The position numbers and the translations under genes were made by a program. The notes below the pieces were generated by a model. That model was not told the DNA's origin and made no database searches. It worked only from the letters and a program-made list of their open reading frames with translations. From Spirochaetia bacterium UBA2205 (GTDB lineage Bacteria; Spirochaetota; UBA4802; UB4802), in assembly GCA_002328585.1 (NCBI GenBank), contig DCUV01000057.1, forward strand, positions 1 through 64,000: a DNA stretch of 64,000 nucleotides. The letters run 5' to 3'. This document shows positions 45,318-54,024 of this stretch, in pieces (position 1 is the stretch's first letter; the number at the start of each line of letters is the position of its first letter).

Positions 45318-46562
45318 ATGTATACTATTGCTCTTATTATCTTCATTATAACGTATTTAGGGATAATGCTAACCAGCCTGCCAGGCGTTAACATTGACAG
45401 GCCATCAGCAGCTTACTTTGGTGCAATTGCAATGATTGCTGCAGGTGTTCTTTCTTTTGAAGAGGCAATTGCCGCTATAGATTTTAATACCATAGCACTG
45501 CTTTTAGGAATGATGATTGTTATAGCAACTCTTGAACTGGATGGATTTTTTGCCTTTGTTGCTCATAAAACAATTACTTTTTCCAAAACGCCATCACAAT
45601 TATTATGGATAATAACATTTACTACCGGTATTGCCAGTGCATTTCTGGTTAATGATGCTGTCGTTTTAATGTTTACTCCTGTTATCATCTCAATATGCCG
45701 TCAGGCACAATTAGATTCTAAACCTTATTTAATAGCTGAAATTTTAGCATCCAATATTGGAAGTTCAATGACCATTACCGGGAATCCGCAAAATATGCTG
45801 ATTGGTATTTATTCAAAGATTCCCTATATATATTTTCTACTGCATCTGTTCCCTATTGCTATACTCGGCATGGTAATTATTATTATTGTTATTAAGCGGA
45901 TATATTCGCAAACCTTTGATGCACCATTACTATTGCACTACAATGGAAATGAATATGATTACAACCTTAGTTCTATGATCTTTTCTGTACCAATTTTTTT
46001 TATTATGACTATACTTTTCCTTTTTCATCATATGCTTCATTTGTCAATACCTCTTATTGCTTTGATTGGAAGTTCTTTTATTCTTTTATTAGGGAAAATA
46101 AAGCCTTCAAAAATTATAAAAGAAATTGATTGGGTGTTACTGTTATTTTTTGCTTCACTATTTATTGTCGTAAAAGGTGCTGAAAAAGCAGGGATATTGA
46201 ATATATTGATGCATTACTCACAGCTTAATAATACTTTTTATAGTATTATTGTATTACATGGAATAAGTCTTATCTCTTCCCAGATAATCAGCAATGTGCC
46301 CTTTGTCATTCTTCTAGTTCCAATACTGAAACAAAACAACAGCAAACTGCTATGGCTGGCATTGGCTTCATCATCAACATTAGCAGGTAATGCTACAATA
46401 ATTGGTGCCATGGCTAATCTTATTGTTCTGGAATTAGCAGCAAGATCAGGTATCAAAATAAGCTTTATAGAATTTTTAAAACCTGGATTAATTGTTACAA
46501 TAATAACATTGTTAATGTCAATTGCGCTATTATATCTTCAACTGAACTTTCAGTTGCTATAA
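45318..46562 (+). CDS. Ion transporter, ArsB/NhaD/SLC13-like
   Basis: 414 residues, about 11-12 transmembrane helices, of the ion-transporter superfamily that includes ArsB, NhaD and citrate carriers. Conserved marks are the two re-entrant-loop sequences: FLVNDAVVLMFTPVIISI and SGNPQN-like ITGNPQNMLIGI in the first half, and IISNVPFVILLVPIL and LAGNATIIGAMANLIVLELA in the second (SNxP and GNAT motifs). Substrate may be Na+/H+, arsenite or a divalent anion. No arsR or arsC is near, so arsenic resistance is not supported. Confidence 0.85.
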   Translation: MYTIALIIFIITYLGIMLTSLPGVNIDRPSAAYFGAIAMIAAGVLSFEEAIAAIDFNTIALLLGMMIVIATLELDGFFAFVAHKTITFSKTPSQLLWIITFTTGIASAFLVNDAVVLMFTPVIISICRQAQLDSKPYLIAEILASNIGSSMTITGNPQNMLIGIYSKIPYIYFLLHLFPIAILGMVIIIIVIKRIYSQTFDAPLLLHYNGNEYDYNLSSMIFSVPIFFIMTILFLFHHMLHLSIPLIALIGSSFILLLGKIKPSKIIKEIDWVLLLFFASLFIVVKGAEKAGILNILMHYSQLNNTFYSIIVLHGISLISSQIISNVPFVILLVPILKQNNSKLLWLALASSSTLAGNATIIGAMANLIVLELAARSGIKISFIEFLKPGLIVTIITLLMSIALLYLQLNFQLL

Positions 46563-46763
46563 ATTTCATTGTATCAATTACCACGTTTATATCATACGGG
46601 GAAATCAAAACAAAATTGTAAATACCCGTGTGATTACAAAATATTTGATAAGCTGCTTGTTATCTTTTGTTTTTAAACATATAAAAAAATGAAAAAAACA
46701 CTATTGATAGCTACTCATAAATACATGCAAGGGTAAGTGGTACATAATTATTTTAATTATTTG

Positions 46764-46792
46764 TTGACATCTTTCAATAAATAAATTATTAT
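46764..46792 (+). promoter_or_regulatory. Consensus-like promoter of the STAS gene
   Basis: TTGACA (46764-46769), 17 bases, TATTAT (46787-46792). The start codon lies about 84 bases downstream. Confidence 0.6.
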
Positions 46793-46875
46793 TATGAGTA
46801 ATTATACCAGTGATTTGTTATTACCTTTCACAACAAATTATTGTATATCAGGATACACTATTAATATTTTAATTG

Positions 46876-47229
46876 ATGAGTAATTGCATGCAAATTGATG
46901 TTCATAAAGAAGGTCCACTATTAATACTTACCTTAAACGGACGCTATGATATCTCAAAGATTCATAATTTTGAAACTATATACCGACAACATTTAGAAGA
47001 TAATCCAAAAATCATAGCACTTAATTTACGGGATCTAAAATATATTGATTCATCTGGTATTGGTTCATTGGTACGCTGTATGAACCTTGCATTGAAAAAC
47101 AATATTGAATTTATTTGTTATGACATCAATGAAAATGTTGAAAGCATTTTTAAAATAGCAAAACTTGATCAATTTATATCCATATTAACTCATGACGAGT
47201 TTATACAAAAATATATCAAAAAGCAATAA
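46876..47229 (+). CDS. STAS-domain anti-sigma factor antagonist
   Basis: 117 residues forming a single STAS domain, like SpoIIAA/RsbV. The phosphorylatable serine region is LRDLKYIDSSGIGSLVRC (Ser-Ser in DSSGIGSL). Such proteins are switched off by a partner anti-sigma kinase (RsbW/SpoIIAB) and release a sigma factor when not phosphorylated; no kinase or sigma factor is close. A TTG codon precedes the ATG; I start at ATG 46876, MSNCMQID. The 3' end overlaps the convergent HD-GYP gene by 14 bases. Confidence 0.88.
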   Translation: MSNCMQIDVHKEGPLLILTLNGRYDISKIHNFETIYRQHLEDNPKIIALNLRDLKYIDSSGIGSLVRCMNLALKNNIEFICYDINENVESIFKIAKLDQFISILTHDEFIQKYIKKQ

Positions 47230-48208
47230 GTTCTTTTAATGTGCCTTTTTCTTCTAATATTTGTATTAGTGTATCAACTATAAGCGGGTCAAATTGGGTG
47301 CCTTTGTTTTTTTCCAATTCTTGCTTAGCTTCATGGAGCGATAGTCCCTTTCTATATGGTCTATCGCTTAACATGGCATCAAGGGCATCGGCAACAGCAA
47401 TGATCTTAGCTTCAACAGGAATTTTATTGCCTGACAATTCATAATATCCCTGCCCATCAATCCGCTCATGATGGTACATCACAATTGATGCAATATCCTT
47501 TAAATAATCAAGCGTTGATAATATTTTCATGCCGCGTATGGGATGACTTTCTAAAAGTAATTTTTCAGTTTCGGATAAATTCCCATTTTTCTCGATAATT
47601 TCTATTGGTATGCCAATCTTGCCAATATCATGTGCTGCAGCAGCATGATTGAGCAATCGCATTTTTTCTTTTGGCAAGCCAAGACGTTTACCAATTGCAA
47701 GCGAGTACTGTGCCACCCGTGCAGTATGGCCACTGGTATAGGGATCTTTATCTTCCATGGCGCTTATGAGCACACTAATGATTGCAAATACCTTTTCATC
47801 TAATTGTTTATCAAGTGATTCTTCTGGATTATTTGATCTGGTTAACAATTTCTGCATATATTTTAAAATACTATCAAAACCATTATTATCTATAGAAAAT
47901 GAATAGGTATAATTGCCCTTTTCATACTGTTTCAGAACCTTCAGCATACTTCGAGCAACAACATAATATTGTTTGTGCAAAACTTTTGTTATAATAATAA
48001 ATGATATGTTGAAAATAACAATAATAACTGTAATGAAGAATACACTTTTAAGCAATAATGACAGATGATAATGATTTAAAATAAAATGATTAAATAACAG
48101 GAAAAGAACTGTTATAGTAACTATCGCAAACAGTAATATGCAATATAGCAACACTGTTACCTTTTTCATTTTCATAGTAGTATACTGTAAAAAATTTGCA
48201 ATAGCCAT
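47216..48208 (-). CDS. Membrane-anchored HD-GYP domain protein
   Basis: 330 residues: two transmembrane helices at about 17-40 and 52-75, then an HD-GYP phosphodiesterase domain (HTARVAQYSLAIGKRLGLP, AAAAHDIGKIGIP with the HD pair, HPIRGMKIL and YHHERIDGQGYYELSGNKIP; the family HHERxDGxGYP pattern is kept). Predicted to break down cyclic di-GMP. A short stretch between membrane and HD (NGFDSILKYMQKLL) could be a reduced sensory linker. Converges on the STAS gene. Confidence 0.9.
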   Translation of the reverse strand: MAIANFLQYTTMKMKKVTVLLYCILLFAIVTITVLFLLFNHFILNHYHLSLLLKSVFFITVIIVIFNISFIIITKVLHKQYYVVARSMLKVLKQYEKGNYTYSFSIDNNGFDSILKYMQKLLTRSNNPEESLDKQLDEKVFAIISVLISAMEDKDPYTSGHTARVAQYSLAIGKRLGLPKEKMRLLNHAAAAHDIGKIGIPIEIIEKNGNLSETEKLLLESHPIRGMKILSTLDYLKDIASIVMYHHERIDGQGYYELSGNKIPVEAKIIAVADALDAMLSDRPYRKGLSLHEAKQELEKNKGTQFDPLIVDTLIQILEEKGTLKELIAF

Positions 48209-48385
48209 ACGTTACACCTTATTACTTTCCATTCATAAAATAACTGTTTTTGATGAAATAAACCAAAAATAAAATTTTTTATAGGCAGGTTATTAAAATT
48301 AATATTGACGATATAAAACAGACTATTACATCTGTCTACATTCTGATACACAACATTAATAACCATACTTAAAAAGGTGGTACAA

Positions 48386-49360
48386 ATGTCAAGGATACTT
48401 TCAGGAATACAACCATCGGGTACATTGCATATAGGTAACTATTTTGCCATGATGAAACCCATGATCGAATTGCAATATAACAATGAACTTTTCTGCTTTA
48501 TTGTTAACTACCATGCATTAACCAGCATTCACGACCCCCGCCTGTTGGCACACAATACATTAAATGCTGCTATGGATTTTATTGCTCTTGGGCTGGACCC
48601 TGATAAAGCACATTTCTGGGTGCAGGCTGATATCCCTGAGGTTACTGAATTATCATGGATACTATCATGCCACACCGGCATGGGGCTTCTTGAACGAAGT
48701 CATAGCTATAAGGATAAGATTGCAAAAGGAATTATCCCCAATGCCGGACTTTTTACCTATCCTGTACTGATGGCTGCTGATATTCTTTTATTCAATGCAG
48801 AGTTAGTCCCGGTTGGCAAGGATCAAAAACAACATCTTGAGATAACAAGGGATATTGCACAGCACTTTAATCAGATGTATGGTGAAATCTTTGTTATACC
48901 CGAAGCAATGATTCCTGAGGATATTGCGGTGATACCAGGTATTGATGGACAGAAGATGTCAAAAAGCTATAACAATACCATCAATATATTTGAAGATGAA
49001 ACCACCCTTAAAAAGAAGGTAATGCGAATAGTTACCGACTCACAACCATTAGAAGTTCCTAAAAATCCAGATACCTGTAATCTATTTGCTTTGTATAAAC
49101 TTTTTGCTGAACCTGAAAAAACACAAATACTTAGAGAACGGTACCTGAAGGGTGGCATAGGATATGGTGAAGTAAAAAAAGAGCTTTTTGCAATGATATG
49201 GGAATACTTTGCACCATTTAGAGCAAAACGGGAATTGCTTGAAAATAACAAACATGACATAGCATCCATATTAAAAAAAGGAGCAGAAAAAACCCGTCCA
49301 CTGGCTATAGAAACCATTAAACGGGTTAAAGAAGCCACGGGATTAAAATATTTAATATAA
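48386..49360 (+). CDS. trpS: Tryptophan--tRNA ligase
   Basis: 324 residues, typical bacterial TrpRS. Class I motifs: ILSGIQPSGTLHIGNYFAMM (HIGN) at the N terminus and GQKMSKSYNN (KMSKS). Charges tRNA-Trp with tryptophan. The start is set at MSRILSG with GGTGG six bases ahead, rather than the in-frame GTG at 48377. The downstream htrA gene is on the other strand with only 20 bases between the ends. Confidence 0.96.
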   Translation: MSRILSGIQPSGTLHIGNYFAMMKPMIELQYNNELFCFIVNYHALTSIHDPRLLAHNTLNAAMDFIALGLDPDKAHFWVQADIPEVTELSWILSCHTGMGLLERSHSYKDKIAKGIIPNAGLFTYPVLMAADILLFNAELVPVGKDQKQHLEITRDIAQHFNQMYGEIFVIPEAMIPEDIAVIPGIDGQKMSKSYNNTINIFEDETTLKKKVMRIVTDSQPLEVPKNPDTCNLFALYKLFAEPEKTQILRERYLKGGIGYGEVKKELFAMIWEYFAPFRAKRELLENNKHDIASILKKGAEKTRPLAIETIKRVKEATGLKYLI

Positions 49361-49380
49361 AAATATTAATCCTTTATATG

Positions 49381-50787
49381 CTATTGTTTTTCACTTTTTT
49401 TTATAACTACAAATTTATGGATTCCTCCACGCTTTACCAGTAAAAGCAACGTCTCTTTATTTTGATAGTGTGCTAATAGCTCATTATAGCGTGACACATT
49501 TTCTACCGGCGTGTTTTCAATCTCTTTGATAATGTCACCAACCATCATCCCTGCCTCATAAGCTGGACCATCTTCATTAACCTCCATGACTATAACACCT
49601 GTTGTATCGGTTATCCTGAATTTATATGCATTCTCTTCGGTTATATCACCAACACGCAGCCCAATTATGTCAAGTTCCACTGCTTTTTCTTCCATAGCTT
49701 GTTGTTGAGGGAGTTCTGCAATGATAACATCAACATCCATCTCTTTGCCTGCTCTAAAAATTTTAACTTTTGCTGTAGAGCCAGGCTTTAAAGCAGCAAC
49801 ATTACGGCGCAATTGATTTATATCCGAAACTGTTGTGCCATTGACAGAAACAATAATATCACCAATTTCAAGATTAGCGTTTTTTGCAGGTGAATTGTTC
49901 ATAACATCGGCAACGACAACTCCCTGCTTTCCTTCATATTTAAAATTTTTAGCAATTTCAGGAGTAATGTTTTGAATATACACACCCAACCAGCCTCGCG
50001 TTACCTTACCTTTTTGTATCAGTTCATCTACAACCTGTTTTACCATGTTTGACGGTATGGCAAACCCTATACCCATGTAACCCCCATTACGACTGAATAT
50101 TGCTGTATTTATACCTATGAGTTTGCCTGTAACATTAATAAGAGCTCCTCCAGAATTTCCCGGATTTATTGCAGCATCAGTTTGAATAAAATATTCATAA
50201 TCGGCAAGCCCAAAACCTTCTCTGCCTGTTGCACTGATAATTCCCATCGTTACCGTATGCCCAAATCCAAAAGGGTTGCCTATAGCAATGGCAATCTCTC
50301 CAACCTTTAATGTGTCTGAATCAGCCATTTCAGCAACAGGAATGTCTCCGGGAACAGTTCCCTGTATTTTTATTACAGCAATGTCAGTGGCAGGGTCAGA
50401 GCCTATGAGCTGACATGGGAATGTACGCTTATCAAATAAAGTAACAGTTATTGATTTTGTGTTTTTTACGACATGGTTATTAGTTACTATATACCCTCGT
50501 TTATCAATAATAACACCTGAACCAACTGCTTTAGCTTCTCTTGGCATAGGAAATGGCATGGGCATCTTTCTGGCATCACGTGGCGAACCCATTTTTTTCT
50601 CGGCAGATATACTTACTACTGTTGGAATTGCTTTATTGGTTATCTTCACCAATTGTTCATTGAATATATTTAAATCAGCAATCGATGTTATTTGCTTCGT
50701 TTTTTTGGTTGCGTTTTTTGCATCAACAGTAACTATCGCACATAAAATAATGACACAAACTGTTATAACATGAAATTTCATTTTCAT
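49381..50787 (-). CDS. Trypsin-like serine protease, HtrA/DegP family
   Basis: 468 residues. An N-terminal signal peptide (about 1-23, VITVCVIILCAIVTVDA) exports it to the periplasm. The catalytic triad is complete: His105 in VTNNHVV, Asp135 in DPATDIAV, Ser212 in PGNSGGAL. Two PDZ domains follow near 255-350 and 370-465. This is the DegP/DegQ/DegS architecture: protein quality control and stress signalling in the envelope. Two GATE-like glycine-rich loops suggest it is active. Confidence 0.94.
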   Translation of the reverse strand: MKMKFHVITVCVIILCAIVTVDAKNATKKTKQITSIADLNIFNEQLVKITNKAIPTVVSISAEKKMGSPRDARKMPMPFPMPREAKAVGSGVIIDKRGYIVTNNHVVKNTKSITVTLFDKRTFPCQLIGSDPATDIAVIKIQGTVPGDIPVAEMADSDTLKVGEIAIAIGNPFGFGHTVTMGIISATGREGFGLADYEYFIQTDAAINPGNSGGALINVTGKLIGINTAIFSRNGGYMGIGFAIPSNMVKQVVDELIQKGKVTRGWLGVYIQNITPEIAKNFKYEGKQGVVVADVMNNSPAKNANLEIGDIIVSVNGTTVSDINQLRRNVAALKPGSTAKVKIFRAGKEMDVDVIIAELPQQQAMEEKAVELDIIGLRVGDITEENAYKFRITDTTGVIVMEVNEDGPAYEAGMMVGDIIKEIENTPVENVSRYNELLAHYQNKETLLLLVKRGGIHKFVVIKKSEKQ

Positions 50788-51110
50788 AATGTATTCCTTG
50801 TAATGAAAAAAATATTTTTATTGCATTCAGGGTATATGTATCCAATTTCTTTAACACTGCATGGTAACGTTATACCATTGTTTGGTGCAGTATTAATAGC
50901 AATAACTATTGTTATACCTTTATTTTTTTATAATCATACTATCATTGTTGTCAAGTCATTTAGCTTTGAGGTTTTAATTTAATTAATCTTTATCATTAGT
51001 ACCATGAATACCACCAGTGTTTTATTTTTTTCTATATCTATATAATGCTATATTATATAGAAGATGACAATGGCTGGCTTATGACCGCTCAAAAGAAACG
51101 AAAATATTTG

Positions 51111-51285
51111 GCGATAGTTTTCCTATAATCGTGGTTCAGTATCTAACGTTACATTTCCGGATTCCGGGTCAAGCCCGGAATGATAATGGTACGGAGTATT
51201 ATTCTAAGCGTTAGCGAAGAATCTCAATAGTGTGAGGAGATTTTCTTTGGACACTGTGCGCCCTCAGAATAACAATGCGTGCAGA
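51111..51285. repeat. Dispersed palindromic repeats between htrA and apbE
   Basis: GCGATAGTT (51111-51119), then repeat units: GATTCCGGGTCAAGCCCGGA/ATGATAATG, GCGTTAGCGAAGAATCTC, and CCTCAGAATAACAATG. These match the family at 13205, 15786 and 63551. The gap 50788-51379 has no credible gene; a short plus-strand ORF at 50770-50982 is antisense at its start to htrA and has no ribosome-binding site. Confidence 0.7.
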
Positions 51286-51379
51286 TTATTTTTTCAGTTG
51301 CGTCTTTTTATTTAAAAATGATAAGAGTGCATATTATTATTTTCAGCGGATTTCAGTGGACATGAATTGAAATAATATC

Positions 51380-52414
51380 ATGGATTACAGTATGCAAAAG
51401 ATTTATTCACTTATTGTTATAGTAGTAATGATTGGTGTACAGCTATTACTGTCATGCTCACATCAACAACGCTATAGTCTGTCACAAATGGCAATGGGTA
51501 CTATAGTAACTGTCACTGTTGACGCTCCATCGCATGAAAAAGCACACAATGCAATACAAGCAGCATTTGACAAAATCAAGCAGATTGAAGCTGTGATGAG
51601 CCCCTATAAACCGGACAGCGATGTTTCAAAAATAAATGCAAATAGTAAAACCCATGTAAGCAAAGACACCTTCACTGTCATTGAACAATCCATGGAACTA
51701 TCGCACAAAACAAATGGGCTTTTTGACATAACCTTTGCATCAATAGGTAAATTATGGAACATACAATCGCCAAACTTTATTCCTCCATCACCACAAACTA
51801 TCAATACCTATAAGCCGTGCATAGGATATCAACTAATTCATCTCCATCCGGAAAATCTTGAGGTCATCAAAGAAAAGCCCTGCATACAAATTGGTCTTGG
51901 TGGCATAGCAAAAGGATATGCAATAGAGCAGGCAATTGCAACATTGCAAAATATGGGTATCAAAGAAGCTATTGTTGAAGCTGGCGGCGACCTTAAAGTT
52001 ATTGGCAATAATTACAGGTATGGCTACACAATTGGCATAAGGCATCCACGTAAGGAAGGAATTTGCGGAACAGTACTGCTGTTCAATGGACAGTCTATTA
52101 CTACAAGCGGCGACTACGAACGCTTTGCAATCTATAAGGGTAAACACTACCACCATATACTCAATCCTAAAACGGGCTATCCAGCCACAAGTGATATCAT
52201 CTCTGTTTCGGTGATTGCCAGCAATGCTACGGTATGTGATGGATATGCAACTGCTTTATTTATCATGGGGTCAGAGCAAGCAATTTCGTTTTTGTTGCAC
52301 AATGCATCGTTACAACTCCAATGCATTATTATTGACACATCAACGAAAATATATGTATCAAAAAGTTTGGTGCCTTGCACTTCGTTCGCAGGGTATACTG
52401 TGGTTCCTTTTTAG
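51380..52414 (+). CDS. apbE: FAD:protein FMN transferase, lipoprotein
   Basis: 344 residues of the ApbE family, which attaches FMN to threonine residues of exported flavoproteins. Signal peptide with lipobox LLLSC (Cys26), so it is anchored to a membrane outside the cytoplasm. Core motifs: MGTIVTVTVDAPS, DISKINANS-like SDVSKINANS, GLFDITFASIGKLW, GGIAKGYAIEQAI, VEAGGDLKVIG, and TSGDYERFAIYKGKHYHHIL with the catalytic His in HILNPKTG. The substrate flavoprotein is not in the window; Rnf or Nqr subunits are the usual targets. Confidence 0.93.
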   Translation: MDYSMQKIYSLIVIVVMIGVQLLLSCSHQQRYSLSQMAMGTIVTVTVDAPSHEKAHNAIQAAFDKIKQIEAVMSPYKPDSDVSKINANSKTHVSKDTFTVIEQSMELSHKTNGLFDITFASIGKLWNIQSPNFIPPSPQTINTYKPCIGYQLIHLHPENLEVIKEKPCIQIGLGGIAKGYAIEQAIATLQNMGIKEAIVEAGGDLKVIGNNYRYGYTIGIRHPRKEGICGTVLLFNGQSITTSGDYERFAIYKGKHYHHILNPKTGYPATSDIISVSVIASNATVCDGYATALFIMGSEQAISFLLHNASLQLQCIIIDTSTKIYVSKSLVPCTSFAGYTVVPF

Positions 52415-52558
52415 TTTATTATTTTTGGCGATAGTTACTGACCATCAATCAAGTTGCCAAAAAATATATCCTTTCCAATGACAAAATAGTTGCAATTCTT
52501 AATTGTTTATGATTGATTAACAGTGTGGAAATGGTAAAACTTTTTAATGAGGATGACT

Positions 52559-53446
52559 ATGGAACTTTCTGAATATGCCGGGCAATCAACAAGAATCAAT
52601 GACTTCTATATTCATGTATCTGATGGAATGCAACTCTATTGCATAGATTTTGTTCCAAAACATGACAATGTATCAAAACCAATAATTTTTTTTGTAGCAG
52701 GATGGCTTTCCCATATATCTGGCTGGAAAGATGTTTTACGTTCATTGACCGATGAATACCATTTAATATATATTGAAACGAGGGAAAAAATTTCTTCAAA
52801 AATACCTGGTGATAAATCATGCACAGATTTTTCTTTCAACGTCATGAGAATGGTTGTTGATCTTCATGAAGTAATACAACAGATAATACCTAAAAAAAGA
52901 ACATTCGTTATGGCAGGCAGCTCATTGGGTTCTTCTGTAATTTTAGAATATCTGGCAATGCGAACACGTCAACCTGAATGTGCACTTCTCATTTCACCAA
53001 TCCCTGTATTCAGATTTCCTCCCATATTAGGTGATATCGTTCCCAATTTGCCCCCATCATGGTATAACGTGTTAAAAAAATTAGTTATATGGTATTTAAA
53101 AACTTTTAGATTAAATACCAAAAAAGAAAAAGAACAGCTTATCAAATATACCAATACCATTAATGCTGCTGATCCGTATAAACTTAAACCCAATGCACTA
53201 TCATTGAAAAATTATAATCTATGGGATAAACTTTCCTTTATTGAAACGCCATGTTATATATTTGGTGCAAAAACAGACACATTACATGCTACTGAAGACA
53301 TAAAACGATTGCTGCAGGAAATACATCATGCTGACTACATAGAATGTGAGAGCAATAAAGAAACTCATAGCGCAATTGTTGCCTCTTATTTCATAAATAT
53401 CCTTAAAAACAAGCTGTATAAAAAAATAAAAGCTAAAAAGACTTAA
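52559..53446 (+). CDS. Alpha/beta hydrolase
   Basis: 295 residues with an alpha/beta-hydrolase fold. Nucleophile elbow is GSSLGSS (GxSxG) near residue 122; oxyanion region IFFVAGWLSHISGWKDVLR; late histidine in ETHSAIVASYF. No signal peptide. It could be an esterase, lipase or acyltransferase; the sequence does not settle the substrate. Starts are clustered (ATG at 52547, 52553, 52559); I take 52559, MELSEYAG, with AGGATG ahead. A GCGATAGTT word stands in the gap before it (52428). Confidence 0.8.
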   Translation: MELSEYAGQSTRINDFYIHVSDGMQLYCIDFVPKHDNVSKPIIFFVAGWLSHISGWKDVLRSLTDEYHLIYIETREKISSKIPGDKSCTDFSFNVMRMVVDLHEVIQQIIPKKRTFVMAGSSLGSSVILEYLAMRTRQPECALLISPIPVFRFPPILGDIVPNLPPSWYNVLKKLVIWYLKTFRLNTKKEKEQLIKYTNTINAADPYKLKPNALSLKNYNLWDKLSFIETPCYIFGAKTDTLHATEDIKRLLQEIHHADYIECESNKETHSAIVASYFINILKNKLYKKIKAKKT

Positions 53447-53511
53447 CTTTACTTGATTTTTTTCTATATTCATTTTATATTGAATACAAATCAGGTAATA
53501 AAGGAATTAAG

Positions 53512-54000
53512 ATGTCATTATGCAAAGTTGACATAGTTACTATTGTTCTGGATGAAGAAAGCAATACACCTATAGTTGTTCTCCAAGACAATGAAACGGG
53601 GAACATACTGCCCATTATGATTGCTCCTTTAGAAGCAAGCCTTATTGCCATTGAGCTTGAAGGCAAAAAACCAATCCGTCCTTTAACACACGACCTTATT
53701 ATAACAATGCTTCATACATTTCATTATTCTCTTGAATCAGTAGTAATTGATGATTTAAAAGATAACATTTATTTTGCAAAGCTTAATTTAGTTGCTCCAG
53801 ATAGTTCTGAAATGATAATTGATTGTCGCCCCAGTGATGCTATGGCAATTGCATTAAGAGCAAAAGCTCCAATTTATGTCAAAAAGAAAGTATTTGCAAT
53901 AGCTCAGGGATTAGATAATCTTTCACAGATAGATAAAGAAACAATGAAAGAAGTCCTTGAAGATATTGACATAGACGATGTTGGCGGTAAAATCATGTAA
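53512..54000 (+). CDS. DUF151 bifunctional nuclease-domain protein
   Basis: 162 residues of the DUF151 (BFN) family, whose plant members cut RNA and DNA but whose bacterial role is unclear. The family blocks are visible: VVLQDNETGNILPIMIAPLEASLIAIEL (shown in part: VLQDNETGNILPI), RPLTHDLI, IDCRPSDAMAIALRAKAPIYVK. AAGGAAT precedes the ATG. A 24-base gap separates it from the FBPase gene, so they are probably transcribed together. Confidence 0.9.
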   Translation: MSLCKVDIVTIVLDEESNTPIVVLQDNETGNILPIMIAPLEASLIAIELEGKKPIRPLTHDLIITMLHTFHYSLESVVIDDLKDNIYFAKLNLVAPDSSEMIIDCRPSDAMAIALRAKAPIYVKKKVFAIAQGLDNLSQIDKETMKEVLEDIDIDDVGGKIM

Positions 54001-54024
54001 ATATTTTTTATTAGCAGAGGCTCT

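Noticed and set aside
45318..46562. Arsenic-resistance pump ArsB
   Set aside because: No arsR, arsC or arsA is nearby; only the broad ion-transporter family can be supported.
50770..50982. 70-residue plus-strand ORF next to htrA
   Set aside because: Starts inside htrA antisense, lacks a ribosome-binding site, and mirrors AT-rich intergenic DNA.
52266..52277. TGGGGTCAGAGC inside apbE, identical to the end of the dispersed repeats at 20747 and 43142
   Set aside because: The codons read MGSEQA at a conserved ApbE position and no other part of the repeat is present; most likely a chance match.
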